Shown here piece by piece: positions 50,273 to 59,205 of a DNA stretch of 64,000 nt. The stretch is from Flavobacterium sp. ZT3R18 (lineage in GTDB: Bacteria; Bacteroidota; Bacteroidia; Flavobacteriales; Flavobacteriaceae). Location of the stretch: the NCBI RefSeq assembly GCF_007097385.1, contig NZ_VJZS01000021.1, positions 21,890-85,889 of the forward strand, in the 5' to 3' direction. The notes under the pieces were generated by a model. It was given only the letters and a program-made list of their open reading frames with translations, was not told where the DNA came from and made no database searches. Numbering within the stretch: position 1 is the first letter of the stretch; every line of letters begins with the position of its first letter. Both the position numbers and the translations under genes were made by a program.

Positions 50273-53200
50273 TTATTTAGTGACAGACGAATTAGTTTTA
50301 GCTTCTTCCGCTTTTATTCGGTTCAATTCCGTTTTGGCTTCTTCAATTACATCTGAATAATCCGTGAAATTTTCGATTACGTTCTCTAAAACATAAGTCG
50401 CTTGATAACTGTCTTTCAATCCGTAATAGTTCTTCGCCATTAGAATCAAGCCTTTGGCTCCAAAATAGCGGTAACTCGAATAATTTTTGGCTAATTTTTG
50501 AATTACAGTATTCGAAATCTCAAATTTTCCGTCTTTGTTTTTAAAATAGGCATCGTAATACAACGCTTCGGCAGCCAATTCTCCTTTGCTAACAGTTAGC
50601 AATTTTGCGTAAGCCGCTTTGGCTTTGGCTTCATCTCCAGATTGCATGGCAGAACGAGCCACGATAATTTGAGCATCACTTTTTACGTTTTCTTCGGTTT
50701 TTGGGTTGGCCAAAACTTTATCGGCATAAACCACTGAATTTGAATAATCCTTTACCTCATAATAACATTTCATCAAATTGGCTTGGGCGAATGTTTTATT
50801 TTGCGCAAAATCGGCTTCTTTTTCTAAACGAACCAATACCGGAATTGCGGTATCACATTTTTTTTCTTTTAGAAATATTTGAACCAATCGAACCAAAGCT
50901 TGTTCAGTATATTCACAACGAGGTTGAACGATCACAAACTCATAATTGGGAACCGATTTACTTTCGGAACCTTCCGCGAAATACAATTGAGCCAATACGA
51001 AATTCGCTTTTAGAATATGGATTCCATTGGGAAACTTCTTTGTATAATTACTGTATCCTAAGATCGCTTGTTTGGCATTACTTAGCTCGTATTGTTTTTC
51101 GGCAGCCTCAAAAGTGTCATTATCTAAATCTACATCCGTTACTGCCACAAAATCTAAAGTGCGTACCCAAGTAGCATACTCATCTACTTTTCCGTTATCA
51201 ACATAAATCAATCGCGCGGTAGCCACAGCTTCATAAGCCTCCGGGGTTTTAGGGAAATCGGAAGCCACTTTTTTAAATTTGGCTAGAGCCGAATCATCTT
51301 TATCCGAATTATAATAAATCAATCCCTGACGCAAAATAGACCGTGACGCATACGAACTGTTGCTATAAGCCGTATTTAATTTTTCATACGCTTTAATCGC
51401 CAAATCCGGTTTGTTCTCGGCTACATAGGTATTTCCCAATTCGAATAAAGCATCATCCTGATAGTCTGATTTTGGATACAATGATAGAAATGCATTGAGT
51501 TCTTCTATTTTTTTATTGTTTTTGGAAAGAAATCCATAGCAAAGTGCTTTTTGAAAATAAGCATAATCGCCATCCACACTTTTCGATTCAATTACCTTAA
51601 TATACGCCTCCAAAGCGGGTTGGTATTTGGTAGTCACGAATCGGCAATCCGCCAAACGCAAATAAGATTCATTCAAACGAGTTTTATCGCCTTTCGCACT
51701 TTCTATCTGACTCTGGAAAAAGTTTCCAGCAGTTTCATACTCTTTCAATTTAAAATTGGCGTAAGCCCTATTATAATTGATGTTTTTGAACTCTGCGGTT
51801 GCTGCTGCTTTTTCAAAATCCGAAAACTGCTTATAACTCAATAGCGCTTCTTTGTAATCCTCCAAATTATATTCAGATTCTGCCTTCCAAAAAGTGGCAC
51901 GTGCAGTGATGACGGCATCTTTCTGTTCTTTTATGGCTTTTTCAAATAGTATCAAAGATTGGGAATAATTTCCTTCGGTAAACAATTCCAATCCTCTATA
52001 GAAAACTACTTTTTGGTACGCAACTCTGTTTTCTGGAGTTTTATTTTTCTCCAATAAAGTCAATGCTTCTTTGTAGTTTTTGGATGAAATATAAGAATCA
52101 ATCAGTAATTTTTCTATCGCGCCGTTATTGGGATTAGCTGGATACTTGTTAATGAAACCCAATAAAACTTCTGGAACACTTTGATAGGAATTCCCAATTT
52201 CATAACTCAATTTGGCATAATTCAAACTCGCATCTTCTTGCAGTTTTAAATTAAAACTCATTTCGGAAGCATTCTTAAAAGCATTAAGAGCCTGCTGTTT
52301 TTTACCCGATTCCAAATAACTTTCACCCAAATGATAATAGGCATTTTGGGCAACAAAATCCTTTCCGTCTATAATTTTATTAAATTGTGAAATGGCATTA
52401 TCATAATCCTTTTGCAGGTAATACGCATAGCCCAGTTGGTAGAAATCGGTATTATTCCATTTTCCGTTTTTTCCTTTATAATCTACTAAATAAGGAATTG
52501 CTTCATTATATTGTTTTAAATTAAAATAGCTTTCGCCAATGATTTTATTCAATTCTGATTTTTCTAAGGCAGTAGATTTTGGCATAGCCTTGATTCCTAA
52601 ATCGATCGCTTTTTGAAAATTCCCCGATTTAAAACTCATATCCGATTTGTAGTATGATAATTTTTCGGCGTATTTCTCATCGCCAGAAACCTGATCAAAT
52701 TGTTTGTTGGCTTCAGCATAATCATTCGATTCATACGCCATAAAACCCAGATAATACTTGCTTTGTTTCGCATATTCTTCCGAAAAAATATTTAAATTTT
52801 GGTTGTCATCCCGATAATTATCGGGACTCTTTTTCATTTCATCGGAAGAAAAACCTTTTTTGATGTGGGTTTCATCTGAATTGGTTACTCTATTAAAATA
52901 ACTTTTGGCTTCTTTCATTTTTTTGTCAACAAAATAAGAATAGCCTTTTTCAAAATTGAACTTGTTGCGCTCATTATTTTTCAGAACACTTTCATCTACT
53001 TTCTCAAACCATAGCAAAGCTTCTTTATATTCCCTATGATCAAAATAATAGTAAGCTACATCTACAAAAGCCAGATTTTGTTTTCGACTGGCAGGATAAT
53101 CCTCTACAAAGCGGTTAATGAGTTCTTCGGCATTGTCCTGATCGGTTCGAATCGCGCAATTGGCAATGTAATAGGCACAATCTGATTGCGTTCCCTCACT

Positions 53201-53383
53201 GTTGGAAACTTCTTTTATATGTTGAAAAAGAATTTTCGCCGACGCATATTGTTCGTCTTCGTATAAAAAAAGTGCTTTATCGAAATCCTTTAATGGGTAG
53301 TTGTAAATGGCGGATTCTTGTGAATAAAGGGAAGTTATTTGAACAATAAAAAGGAATAAAAAGAGCTTCGGAAGTTTCTGCAT
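50273..53383 (-). CDS. Large secreted TPR-repeat protein
   Basis: The 1036-residue protein opens with a signal peptide (MQKLPKLFLFLFIVQITSLYS|Q). More than 20 tetratricopeptide-type helical pairs fill the rest (for example YNEAIPYLVDYKGKNGKWNNT and PDLAIKAYEKLNTAYSNSSYA). Such proteins act as periplasmic scaffolds in Bacteroidota; partner unknown, though the outer-membrane barrel two genes downstream is a candidate. Residues about 186-192 (SPDNYRDD) come from an in-frame TCCCGATA palindrome at 52809-52826. TACATTTG on the minus strand at 53403-53410 is a likely -7 promoter element. Confidence 0.9.
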   Translation of the reverse strand: MQKLPKLFLFLFIVQITSLYSQESAIYNYPLKDFDKALFLYEDEQYASAKILFQHIKEVSNSEGTQSDCAYYIANCAIRTDQDNAEELINRFVEDYPASRKQNLAFVDVAYYYFDHREYKEALLWFEKVDESVLKNNERNKFNFEKGYSYFVDKKMKEAKSYFNRVTNSDETHIKKGFSSDEMKKSPDNYRDDNQNLNIFSEEYAKQSKYYLGFMAYESNDYAEANKQFDQVSGDEKYAEKLSYYKSDMSFKSGNFQKAIDLGIKAMPKSTALEKSELNKIIGESYFNLKQYNEAIPYLVDYKGKNGKWNNTDFYQLGYAYYLQKDYDNAISQFNKIIDGKDFVAQNAYYHLGESYLESGKKQQALNAFKNASEMSFNLKLQEDASLNYAKLSYEIGNSYQSVPEVLLGFINKYPANPNNGAIEKLLIDSYISSKNYKEALTLLEKNKTPENRVAYQKVVFYRGLELFTEGNYSQSLILFEKAIKEQKDAVITARATFWKAESEYNLEDYKEALLSYKQFSDFEKAAATAEFKNINYNRAYANFKLKEYETAGNFFQSQIESAKGDKTRLNESYLRLADCRFVTTKYQPALEAYIKVIESKSVDGDYAYFQKALCYGFLSKNNKKIEELNAFLSLYPKSDYQDDALFELGNTYVAENKPDLAIKAYEKLNTAYSNSSYASRSILRQGLIYYNSDKDDSALAKFKKVASDFPKTPEAYEAVATARLIYVDNGKVDEYATWVRTLDFVAVTDVDLDNDTFEAAEKQYELSNAKQAILGYSNYTKKFPNGIHILKANFVLAQLYFAEGSESKSVPNYEFVIVQPRCEYTEQALVRLVQIFLKEKKCDTAIPVLVRLEKEADFAQNKTFAQANLMKCYYEVKDYSNSVVYADKVLANPKTEENVKSDAQIIVARSAMQSGDEAKAKAAYAKLLTVSKGELAAEALYYDAYFKNKDGKFEISNTVIQKLAKNYSSYRYFGAKGLILMAKNYYGLKDSYQATYVLENVIENFTDYSDVIEEAKTELNRIKAEEAKTNSSVTK
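52809..52826. repeat. TCCCGATA palindrome inside the TPR gene, copy 4
   Basis: TCCCGATAATTATCGGGA is identical to the intergenic copy at 20842-20859, but lies in frame within coding sequence and adds roughly eight residues in a loop between TPR helices. Confidence 0.9.
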
Positions 53384-53402
53384 TGTTATTTTGTTTAATG
53401 AT

Positions 53403-53410
53403 CAAATGTA
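53403..53410 (-). promoter_or_regulatory. -7 promoter element of the TPR gene
   Basis: The minus strand reads TACATTTG, an exact TAnnTTTG match, 20 bases before the TPR start. No TTG lies at the usual spacing. Confidence 0.4.
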
Positions 53411-53538
53411 TTTATTTATGTGTCTATAACGAAACGCTCTTTGCTTTTATTATGAATCATTTTCAAACAAACTTTATTCAGCCCCTTCCCCTTTCAAAAG
53501 GAGCTATTGCATGGACACATCTATTATGCGCCAATTTT

Positions 53539-53639
53539 GAACACGAATTTCACGAATTAGCACGAATTTTAAAGATTAACTTAGTTTGTGAAATTAATTT
53601 CACAAACTAATTCGTGACAATTCGTGAAATTTGTGTTCA
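53539..53639. repeat. CACGAATT palindrome (diverged relative of the CACAGATT family)
   Basis: GAACACGAATTTCACGAATT on the left pairs with AATTCGTGAAATTTGTGTTC on the right. At the centre AGTTTGTGAAATTAATTTCACAAACT-type symmetry gives a perfect 26-bp inner palindrome (53583-53608). Layout and spacing mirror the CACAGATT copies. Confidence 0.88.
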
Positions 53640-53696
53640 TTTTTTGTACTTGAGTCCAAACGATAGCTCCAAAGAAGTGGCGATTGAATTGGAATT

Positions 53697-53725
53697 TTGA
53701 ATTTAATTTTTGCATTTTACTTTTG
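53697..53725 (+). promoter_or_regulatory. Promoter of the FtsE-like gene
   Basis: TTG at 53697-53699, an 18-bp spacer and TACTTTTG at 53718-53725 match the flavobacterial consensus perfectly, 48 bases before the start codon. Confidence 0.75.
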
Positions 53726-53772
53726 TATTTGGATTTTATCTTTTTACTTTTACCCAATAAACAAATTCTATT

Positions 53773-54456
53773 ATGTCTCAATCAGTACTGTCTTTAAAAA
53801 ACGTAAACATATACCAAGAAGGAAAAACTATTTTATCTGATGTAAATTTAGAAGTCAATCATGGCGAATTCATCTACATCATTGGGAAAACCGGTTCTGG
53901 AAAAAGTAGTTTATTAAAAACATTGTATGCCGATTTAGCATTGACAGAAGGTGAAGGTAAAATTGTCGAATTTGATTTGGCTACTTTAAAAGAAGACGAC
54001 ATTCCGTTTTTGAGAAGAAAGATTGGAATCGTTTTTCAAGATTTTAAATTGCTACCGGATCGTACCGTAAAAGACAATATGCTTTTTGTTTTGAGAGCAA
54101 CCGGATGGGTTGATCAAGATGGAATGGACAACCAAATTAACGAAGTCCTTGACAAAGTAAACATGAAAGACTTTGCCAACAAAATGCCGCACCAACTCTC
54201 TGGTGGGGAACAACAACGAATTGCCATTGCAAGAGCATTATTGAACGACCCCGAATTTATCCTTGCCGATGAACCAACCGGAAATCTAGATCCACAAACC
54301 AGCGCAGAAGTATTGGAGGTATTACGAAAAATCAATGCCAACGGAAAAACAGTCATTATGGCAACACACGATTATGCCTTATTGATAAAATTTCCAAACA
54401 AGACATTGAAATGCGAGGATGCCAAGATTTTTGAAGTGGTACAAAGAACGGTTTAA
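53773..54456 (+). CDS. ftsE: FtsE-like cell-division ABC ATPase
   Basis: The 227-residue ABC ATPase has Walker A GKTGSGKSS (38-46), Q-loop VFQDFKLLPDRTVKDN, signature LSGGEQQRIAIARALL and Walker B FILADEPTGNLDP, followed by the H-loop MATHDYALL. The QDFKLLPDRTVxxN stretch is typical of FtsE, which pairs with FtsX to control peptidoglycan hydrolases during division. No ftsX is beside it; in Bacteroidota the pair is often separated. Glycosyltransferase genes follow 55 bases later. Confidence 0.9.
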   Translation: MSQSVLSLKNVNIYQEGKTILSDVNLEVNHGEFIYIIGKTGSGKSSLLKTLYADLALTEGEGKIVEFDLATLKEDDIPFLRRKIGIVFQDFKLLPDRTVKDNMLFVLRATGWVDQDGMDNQINEVLDKVNMKDFANKMPHQLSGGEQQRIAIARALLNDPEFILADEPTGNLDPQTSAEVLEVLRKINANGKTVIMATHDYALLIKFPNKTLKCEDAKIFEVVQRTV

Positions 54457-54510
54457 TGGTATATTCCTATTGCAAAACAAATTTTATTTATTTTATCTAA
54501 TCAATTTTCA

Positions 54511-55608
54511 TTGAAACAGAAGACAATAGTCATTTCAGGCATTAATATGGTCGAAGGCGGTATTTTTACCATACTCGACAATTGCTTGCAAAAAATCTCT
54601 GCTTACTCCGAAAATAAAAGAATAAAAATCATTGCATTAATCCATGACAAATCAAAATTTGATTATCCAAACATAGAGTACATCGAGTTCCCAAGATCTA
54701 AAAAGTCTTGGTTTTTAAGGCTATACTACGAATATTTCTACTTCAAAAAACTTTCTATGAAAATAAAACCAGATATCTGGTTTTCATTACATGATATTAG
54801 TCCGAATGTAGTAGCAAAAAACCGTTTTGTTTATTGTCATCATCCTACTGTTTTTTATAAATCAACATTTAAAGATTGGCGATTTGATTATAAAATAGGA
54901 GTTTTTTCAATATTCTATAAATATTTATACCAAATTAACATTAGAAAAAACAAAGCCGTTTTTGTACAGCAACATTGGATAAAGAAAGAGTTTGAGACTC
55001 TATTTAGTATAAAAAATGTAGTGACATGTCATCCCGAATTCACTTCAAATTCCAATTTAATAAAAATTCATCTAGACAATTCTAAAATTCATTTTTTTTA
55101 TCCTTTGATTTCTAAAAGTTTTAAGAATATTGAATCTATTGGAGAAGCTGTGAAACTACTCCCTGAAAACATAAAATCTAAAATAAAAATACATCTGACA
55201 ATTTCCGAAGGAGAATCAAACTATGCGAATTATATCATTCACAATTATAATATGGCTGAAATGAATTATATTGGAAAAATAAGTCGGGAAGAAGTTTTTG
55301 GATATTATAAAAAAATGGATTGTCTGTTGTTCCCTTCAAAGCTAGAAACTTGGGGTCTGCCTTTGACAGAATCAAAAGCATTTAAAAAACCTATTTTTGC
55401 GGCTAATTTACCGTACGCTAAAGAAACAGTAGGGGATTATGATACCGTTTGTTTTTTTGATATCAATGCACCTGAAGAATTAGCTTCATTAATTACTAAA
55501 TTTGTAAACAAAACGATTATTTACCAAGGTAACAAAACTGAAATTGAAACAACAAATCAATTAAACAACTGGTTTGAATTATTTGATTTCATTTTAAAAG
55601 AACAATAG
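54511..55608 (+). CDS. Glycosyltransferase family 1-like protein
   Basis: I use the TTG at 54511 as the start because the first beta strand (KQKTIVISGINMVEGG) needs it; the first ATG would remove this nucleotide-fold strand. The 365 residues have a GT-B layout. The C-terminal part contains YIGKISREEVFGYYKKMDCLLFPSKLETWGLPLTESKAFKKPIFA, the GT4-type acceptor/donor EX-E segment. It probably adds a sugar to a lipid-linked surface glycan. The next gene starts at the base after its stop, so the two are an operon. Confidence 0.87.
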   Translation: MKQKTIVISGINMVEGGIFTILDNCLQKISAYSENKRIKIIALIHDKSKFDYPNIEYIEFPRSKKSWFLRLYYEYFYFKKLSMKIKPDIWFSLHDISPNVVAKNRFVYCHHPTVFYKSTFKDWRFDYKIGVFSIFYKYLYQINIRKNKAVFVQQHWIKKEFETLFSIKNVVTCHPEFTSNSNLIKIHLDNSKIHFFYPLISKSFKNIESIGEAVKLLPENIKSKIKIHLTISEGESNYANYIIHNYNMAEMNYIGKISREEVFGYYKKMDCLLFPSKLETWGLPLTESKAFKKPIFAANLPYAKETVGDYDTVCFFDINAPEELASLITKFVNKTIIYQGNKTEIETTNQLNNWFELFDFILKEQ

Positions 55609-56544
55609 ATGGCTCTTTTTTCAATAATCATACCGCTATACAACAAAGAAAGATATGTAGAAAATGCAATAAAAAGCATTTTAAAACAAACGATTACAGA
55701 TTACGAAATCATAATAGTTGACGATGGTTCGACAGATGGCGGCAAAGAAATAATATCTAAATATGTTTCTGATAAAATCAGCATTATTGACCATTACAAA
55801 AACAGAGGATTGTCTGCCGCTAGAAATACTGGAATAAAAAATGCAACCTCTGATTACATAACCTTCCTTGATGCAGATGACCTATGGCATCCAAACTTTT
55901 TGCAAACCGTAAAAAACCTTATTTCGTCTCACCCGGAAGCACATATTTTCGCAACCAACTTTGATGAAGTTTATCCCAAAACTAAGCATAAACCACATAA
56001 CGGGTCAGAAAACTTGCCTTCAGGTTTTAATGGGATAATTGATTTTTTTAAAATCAATTTAAAACAAGGGATTTACACGCCAAGCAGTGTTTGCTGGCAC
56101 AAATCAGTTTTTGAAACGGTTGGGCATTATGATGAAAAAATCACTTTTTCTGAAGATTTGGATTTCAACATTAGAGCCAATTTAAATTTTAAATTAGCCT
56201 ATAGTACCAGTATCCAAATGAGTTATTTCATGGAAACAGACAATCAAATTACCAGAAGCTCTATCCTGACTAAAACTTTGCCCGATTATGATCAATATGA
56301 AAAATATTGTTCTACCGCTCCCTACTTAAAAAAATATTTAGACTTTGAAAGGTACGTTCTGGCAAAACATCTAAAAGTAGATGGAGATAAAATAAAACAC
56401 AAGCTAATAATCCGCAGTATTGACCTCAAAAATCTAAATTACAAACAAATTATTTTACTTAAATCTCCTTTTTTTTTATTGCATTGCATTAAAAAAACAA
56501 AAGATTTTTTAATTCGAAAAGGAATTAAATTAACGAGCTATTAG
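55609..56544 (+). CDS. Glycosyltransferase family 2
   Basis: The 311-residue GT-A enzyme opens with FSIIIPLYNKERYVENAIKSIL. It has IVDDGSTDGG and GLSAARNTGIKNATSDYITFLDADD, whose DAD is the DxD metal site, and a later acceptor-region SEDLDFNIRA. It should transfer a nucleotide-activated sugar to a surface polysaccharide acceptor. Its end overlaps the convergent ketoisomerase gene by 20 bases. Confidence 0.93.
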   Translation: MALFSIIIPLYNKERYVENAIKSILKQTITDYEIIIVDDGSTDGGKEIISKYVSDKISIIDHYKNRGLSAARNTGIKNATSDYITFLDADDLWHPNFLQTVKNLISSHPEAHIFATNFDEVYPKTKHKPHNGSENLPSGFNGIIDFFKINLKQGIYTPSSVCWHKSVFETVGHYDEKITFSEDLDFNIRANLNFKLAYSTSIQMSYFMETDNQITRSSILTKTLPDYDQYEKYCSTAPYLKKYLDFERYVLAKHLKVDGDKIKHKLIIRSIDLKNLNYKQIILLKSPFFLLHCIKKTKDFLIRKGIKLTSY

Positions 56545-56935
56545 AATTGACACTGCCTATAAACTGATCATAGTCACGTATGTAATCCTCTTCATCATAG
56601 ACGTCTGATGCCAAAACCAAACAGACAGCTCCAGAAGAAAAATTCTCTAATTCTCTCCAGATATTTTCATTTATCAAAAGACCTTTATCTGGCTTATTTA
56701 GAGTGATTGCTTTTGTTGATCTACCATCCTTTAAAATAACATCAAAACTTCCTGACAACGGAATCAATAACTCCAGCTGCTCCTTATGTGCATGACCTCC
56801 TCGTTTTGAATTACTTGGAATATCAAATAAATAATACACCCTTTTTACATCAAATGGAATACAATTCCCTTCTACAACGGCTATATTCCCTCGATAATCT
56901 TCAATTTTTGGAATGCTAATTATTTCAATATTCAT
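56525..56935 (-). CDS. FdtA/QdtA-like dTDP-sugar 3,4-ketoisomerase
   Basis: A 136-residue cupin of the WxcM/FdtA family. DYRGNIAVVEG, VKRVYYLFDIP and KRGGHAHKEQLELLIPLSGSFDV (with the cupin His residues) are the family core. Such enzymes convert dTDP-4-keto-6-deoxyglucose to the 3-keto form, to be aminated by an FdtB-type aminotransferase; one lies at 61045. The partners are separated by four genes rather than adjacent. Its start overlaps the stop of the upstream glycosyltransferase by one base. Confidence 0.88.
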   Translation of the reverse strand: MNIEIISIPKIEDYRGNIAVVEGNCIPFDVKRVYYLFDIPSNSKRGGHAHKEQLELLIPLSGSFDVILKDGRSTKAITLNKPDKGLLINENIWRELENFSSGAVCLVLASDVYDEEDYIRDYDQFIGSVNSNSSLI

Positions 56936-58032
56936 TATTTACTTGTATTAAATAGCTGTATCCATTGCTCTCCTATTCTTTCAACAGAAAACTTCAAGAC
57001 ACTTTCCTTCGCATTTTTCTTGCAATGTAAGTATAATTCTTGATTGATAATCAATTGATTCATCGCTGTAGTTAGTTTTTCTAAATTTTGGTTCTCTACA
57101 AGAAGACCGTTCTCGCAATCCTGAATAATTTCGCTGGGACCAGAAAGACAATTAAATGCAACAACTGGAGTCTCACAAGCCAAAGATTCGAGTAAAACAT
57201 TTGGAAAACCTTCGTTTTTACTAGACAAAACGGTGAATTTTGCATTTTTGTAAAAAGGAAAAGGATTGTTTAGAAAGTCTTCAATTTTTACAAATTCATC
57301 TATTCTTAATTCTTTACTCATACTCTCATAAATAGCTCTATTTTTTCCATTCCCTAAAAGAACCAATTTAATATTTTGAGCTGGCAAAATAGATTTTGAA
57401 TAGGCTAAAATCAGCTTGTCAAATTGCTTTATATCTTTAAAACTACCCACAGCTAAAATATAGTTGTCGTATTCTATATTAAATTGATTTTTTAAAAATT
57501 CTATTTTTTCAAAATCTATTGGATTGTAAATACATAGTGCCTTTTTAGTAAACCCTAATTGCTCCACCTTTTCTCTAATTGCATTAGACACCGTTACAAT
57601 TGTTTTATTTTGACACAAAACAGTTGCCAAGAAGGAGGACTTAGGGAAATAAAAATCCAAAACACCACTAGCTACTCTATAAATTGCATTGTTTGAATAG
57701 ACGAACCTACTTATCAAAAATTCTAATATAAAATTAGTCTTCTGTCTAAAATCAATTACAAAGTCAAAATCATTACTTTTTATAAAATTTCTAAAAATAA
57801 AAAACCTTTTTGCTTTTCTGTAAACAAAAAAAGAATTACTGCTTATCTTACCAAGATTTAAAACTTCTCCTGAAAATTCATAAGTAATCAAATCCATAAA
57901 TACACAATTATGCACTTCTAAACCATTCTTCTGAAAATAAACAGATAAAATTGCATGCACTTTTTCGGCACCACCGCTAGACAAACTATCGCCGACAATT
58001 GCAATTTTATGACTTTTCCCGTTATTTATCAT
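56935..58032 (-). CDS. Glycosyltransferase family 4
   Basis: The 365-residue GT-B enzyme has an N-terminal KIAIVGDSLSSGGAEKVHAIL, the glycine-rich GAEK acceptor segment typical of GT4. The C-terminal donor site is FTVLSSKNEGFPNVLLESLACETPVVAFNCLSGPSEII with the EX7E pattern. It is cotranscribed with the ketoisomerase gene and diverges from the plus-strand glycosyltransferase at 58069 across 36 bases. On the minus strand TATATTTG at 58054-58061 is a possible -7 box. Confidence 0.93.
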   Translation of the reverse strand: MINNGKSHKIAIVGDSLSSGGAEKVHAILSVYFQKNGLEVHNCVFMDLITYEFSGEVLNLGKISSNSFFVYRKAKRFFIFRNFIKSNDFDFVIDFRQKTNFILEFLISRFVYSNNAIYRVASGVLDFYFPKSSFLATVLCQNKTIVTVSNAIREKVEQLGFTKKALCIYNPIDFEKIEFLKNQFNIEYDNYILAVGSFKDIKQFDKLILAYSKSILPAQNIKLVLLGNGKNRAIYESMSKELRIDEFVKIEDFLNNPFPFYKNAKFTVLSSKNEGFPNVLLESLACETPVVAFNCLSGPSEIIQDCENGLLVENQNLEKLTTAMNQLIINQELYLHCKKNAKESVLKFSVERIGEQWIQLFNTSK

Positions 58033-58068
58033 TAGCTATTCTTATTTTTGAAACAAATATAATCATTC

Positions 58069-59205
58069 ATGCGCATTTTATTTGTTGGAGAATACAGCCG
58101 TTTGCATAATTCATTAAAGGAAGGATTAATTACCTTAGGTCACACCGTGACTATAATAGCGAATGGAGATGGCTTTAAGAATTACCCTGTAGATTTGTCT
58201 ACAAAAGCACGTTGGTCTGAATCGAAATTAGGGAATATTCCAAGGCAAATCATCTTCCGACTAACCAATTTTGACATTTCTAAAATAGAACATGGTATCC
58301 GCTTTTATTTGCATTTAAATGAATGCAAAAATTTTGATGTGGTGCAGCTTATAAACGAATCTCCAATTCAGACTTTACCATTTATGGAACGTTTTTTATT
58401 GAAAAAAATATTCAAACGTAATAAAAAAACGTATCTACTTTGTTGTGGTGTCGATTATACAATTGCAAAGTATATGATACAAAAAACACCTCGATATTCG
58501 ATAATGAACCCCTACTTTGAAAACCCTAAATTAATACCAGAATATCGCTACATCTTAGATTATTTAAAACCTAGCAAACAAAAAACACACCAATTGGTTT
58601 ACAACAACATTAAAGGAGTTATTGCAAGTGATCTTGACTATTACTTGCCGCTACTAAATCATCCAAAGTTTTTAGGATTAGTCCCAAATCCAATATCGAT
58701 CAAGGACAAAAACCATTTGAAAACTGAAAACAACTCTCCCATAATTATATTTCTAGGCATAAACAGAGGAACTTATAACAAAAAGGGGATTCAATATTTT
58801 GAAAAAGCATTGAACATCATTGAACATCAATTTCCCTCAAAAGTAAAAATCATAACAGTAGAGGACATTCCGTATCAAGAATACATTACATTATACGACC
58901 AAGCTCATATTTTACTAGATCAAGTGTATGCATATGACCAAGGATACAATGCACTCGAAGCTATGGCAAAAGGAAAAGTGGTTTTTACTGGTGCAGAGTC
59001 TGAATTTATGGAGCGCTATAATCTTACTGAACGAGTGGCTATAAATGCTTTGCCTGATACCAATTATTTGGTAAATAAATTGTCTTTTTTAATTGAAAAT
59101 CCTGAAGAAATTACTGCAATTGGAAAGCGCGCTAGAGCATTTATCGAAAAGGAACACGATTATATAAAAATTGCTGAACGATATTTAGAGGTTTGGAAAA
59201 ACTAG
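58069..59205 (+). CDS. Glycosyltransferase (GT4-like)
   Basis: The 378-residue protein begins RILFVGEYSRLHNSLKEGLITLGH, a GT-B Rossmann start. Later come IIIFLGINRGTYNKKGIQYFEKAL and HILLDQVYAYDQGYNALEAMAKGKVVFTGAESE, a divergent GT4 donor site. It is the only plus-strand gene in the middle of the polysaccharide locus. Its stop codon shares the CTAG at 59202-59205 with the stop of the convergent flippase gene. TATTTTTG at 58043-58050 may be its -7 promoter box. Confidence 0.88.
   Translation: MRILFVGEYSRLHNSLKEGLITLGHTVTIIANGDGFKNYPVDLSTKARWSESKLGNIPRQIIFRLTNFDISKIEHGIRFYLHLNECKNFDVVQLINESPIQTLPFMERFLLKKIFKRNKKTYLLCCGVDYTIAKYMIQKTPRYSIMNPYFENPKLIPEYRYILDYLKPSKQKTHQLVYNNIKGVIASDLDYYLPLLNHPKFLGLVPNPISIKDKNHLKTENNSPIIIFLGINRGTYNKKGIQYFEKALNIIEHQFPSKVKIITVEDIPYQEYITLYDQAHILLDQVYAYDQGYNALEAMAKGKVVFTGAESEFMERYNLTERVAINALPDTNYLVNKLSFLIENPEEITAIGKRARAFIEKEHDYIKIAERYLEVWKN

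Larger units (their letters stand above)
53384..53772. other. Divergent intergenic region with palindrome and two promoters
   Basis: This 390-base gap separates the TPR gene (minus) from the FtsE-like gene (plus). It contains the TPR -7 box, a large inverted repeat (53539-53639) and the ftsE promoter. Short frames over the repeat on both strands are not credible genes. Confidence 0.7.

Noticed and set aside
53383..53781. Short frames on both strands between the TPR and FtsE-like genes
   Set aside because: Both run through the CACGAATT palindrome and mirror each other (CEINFTN ends), a palindrome artefact.
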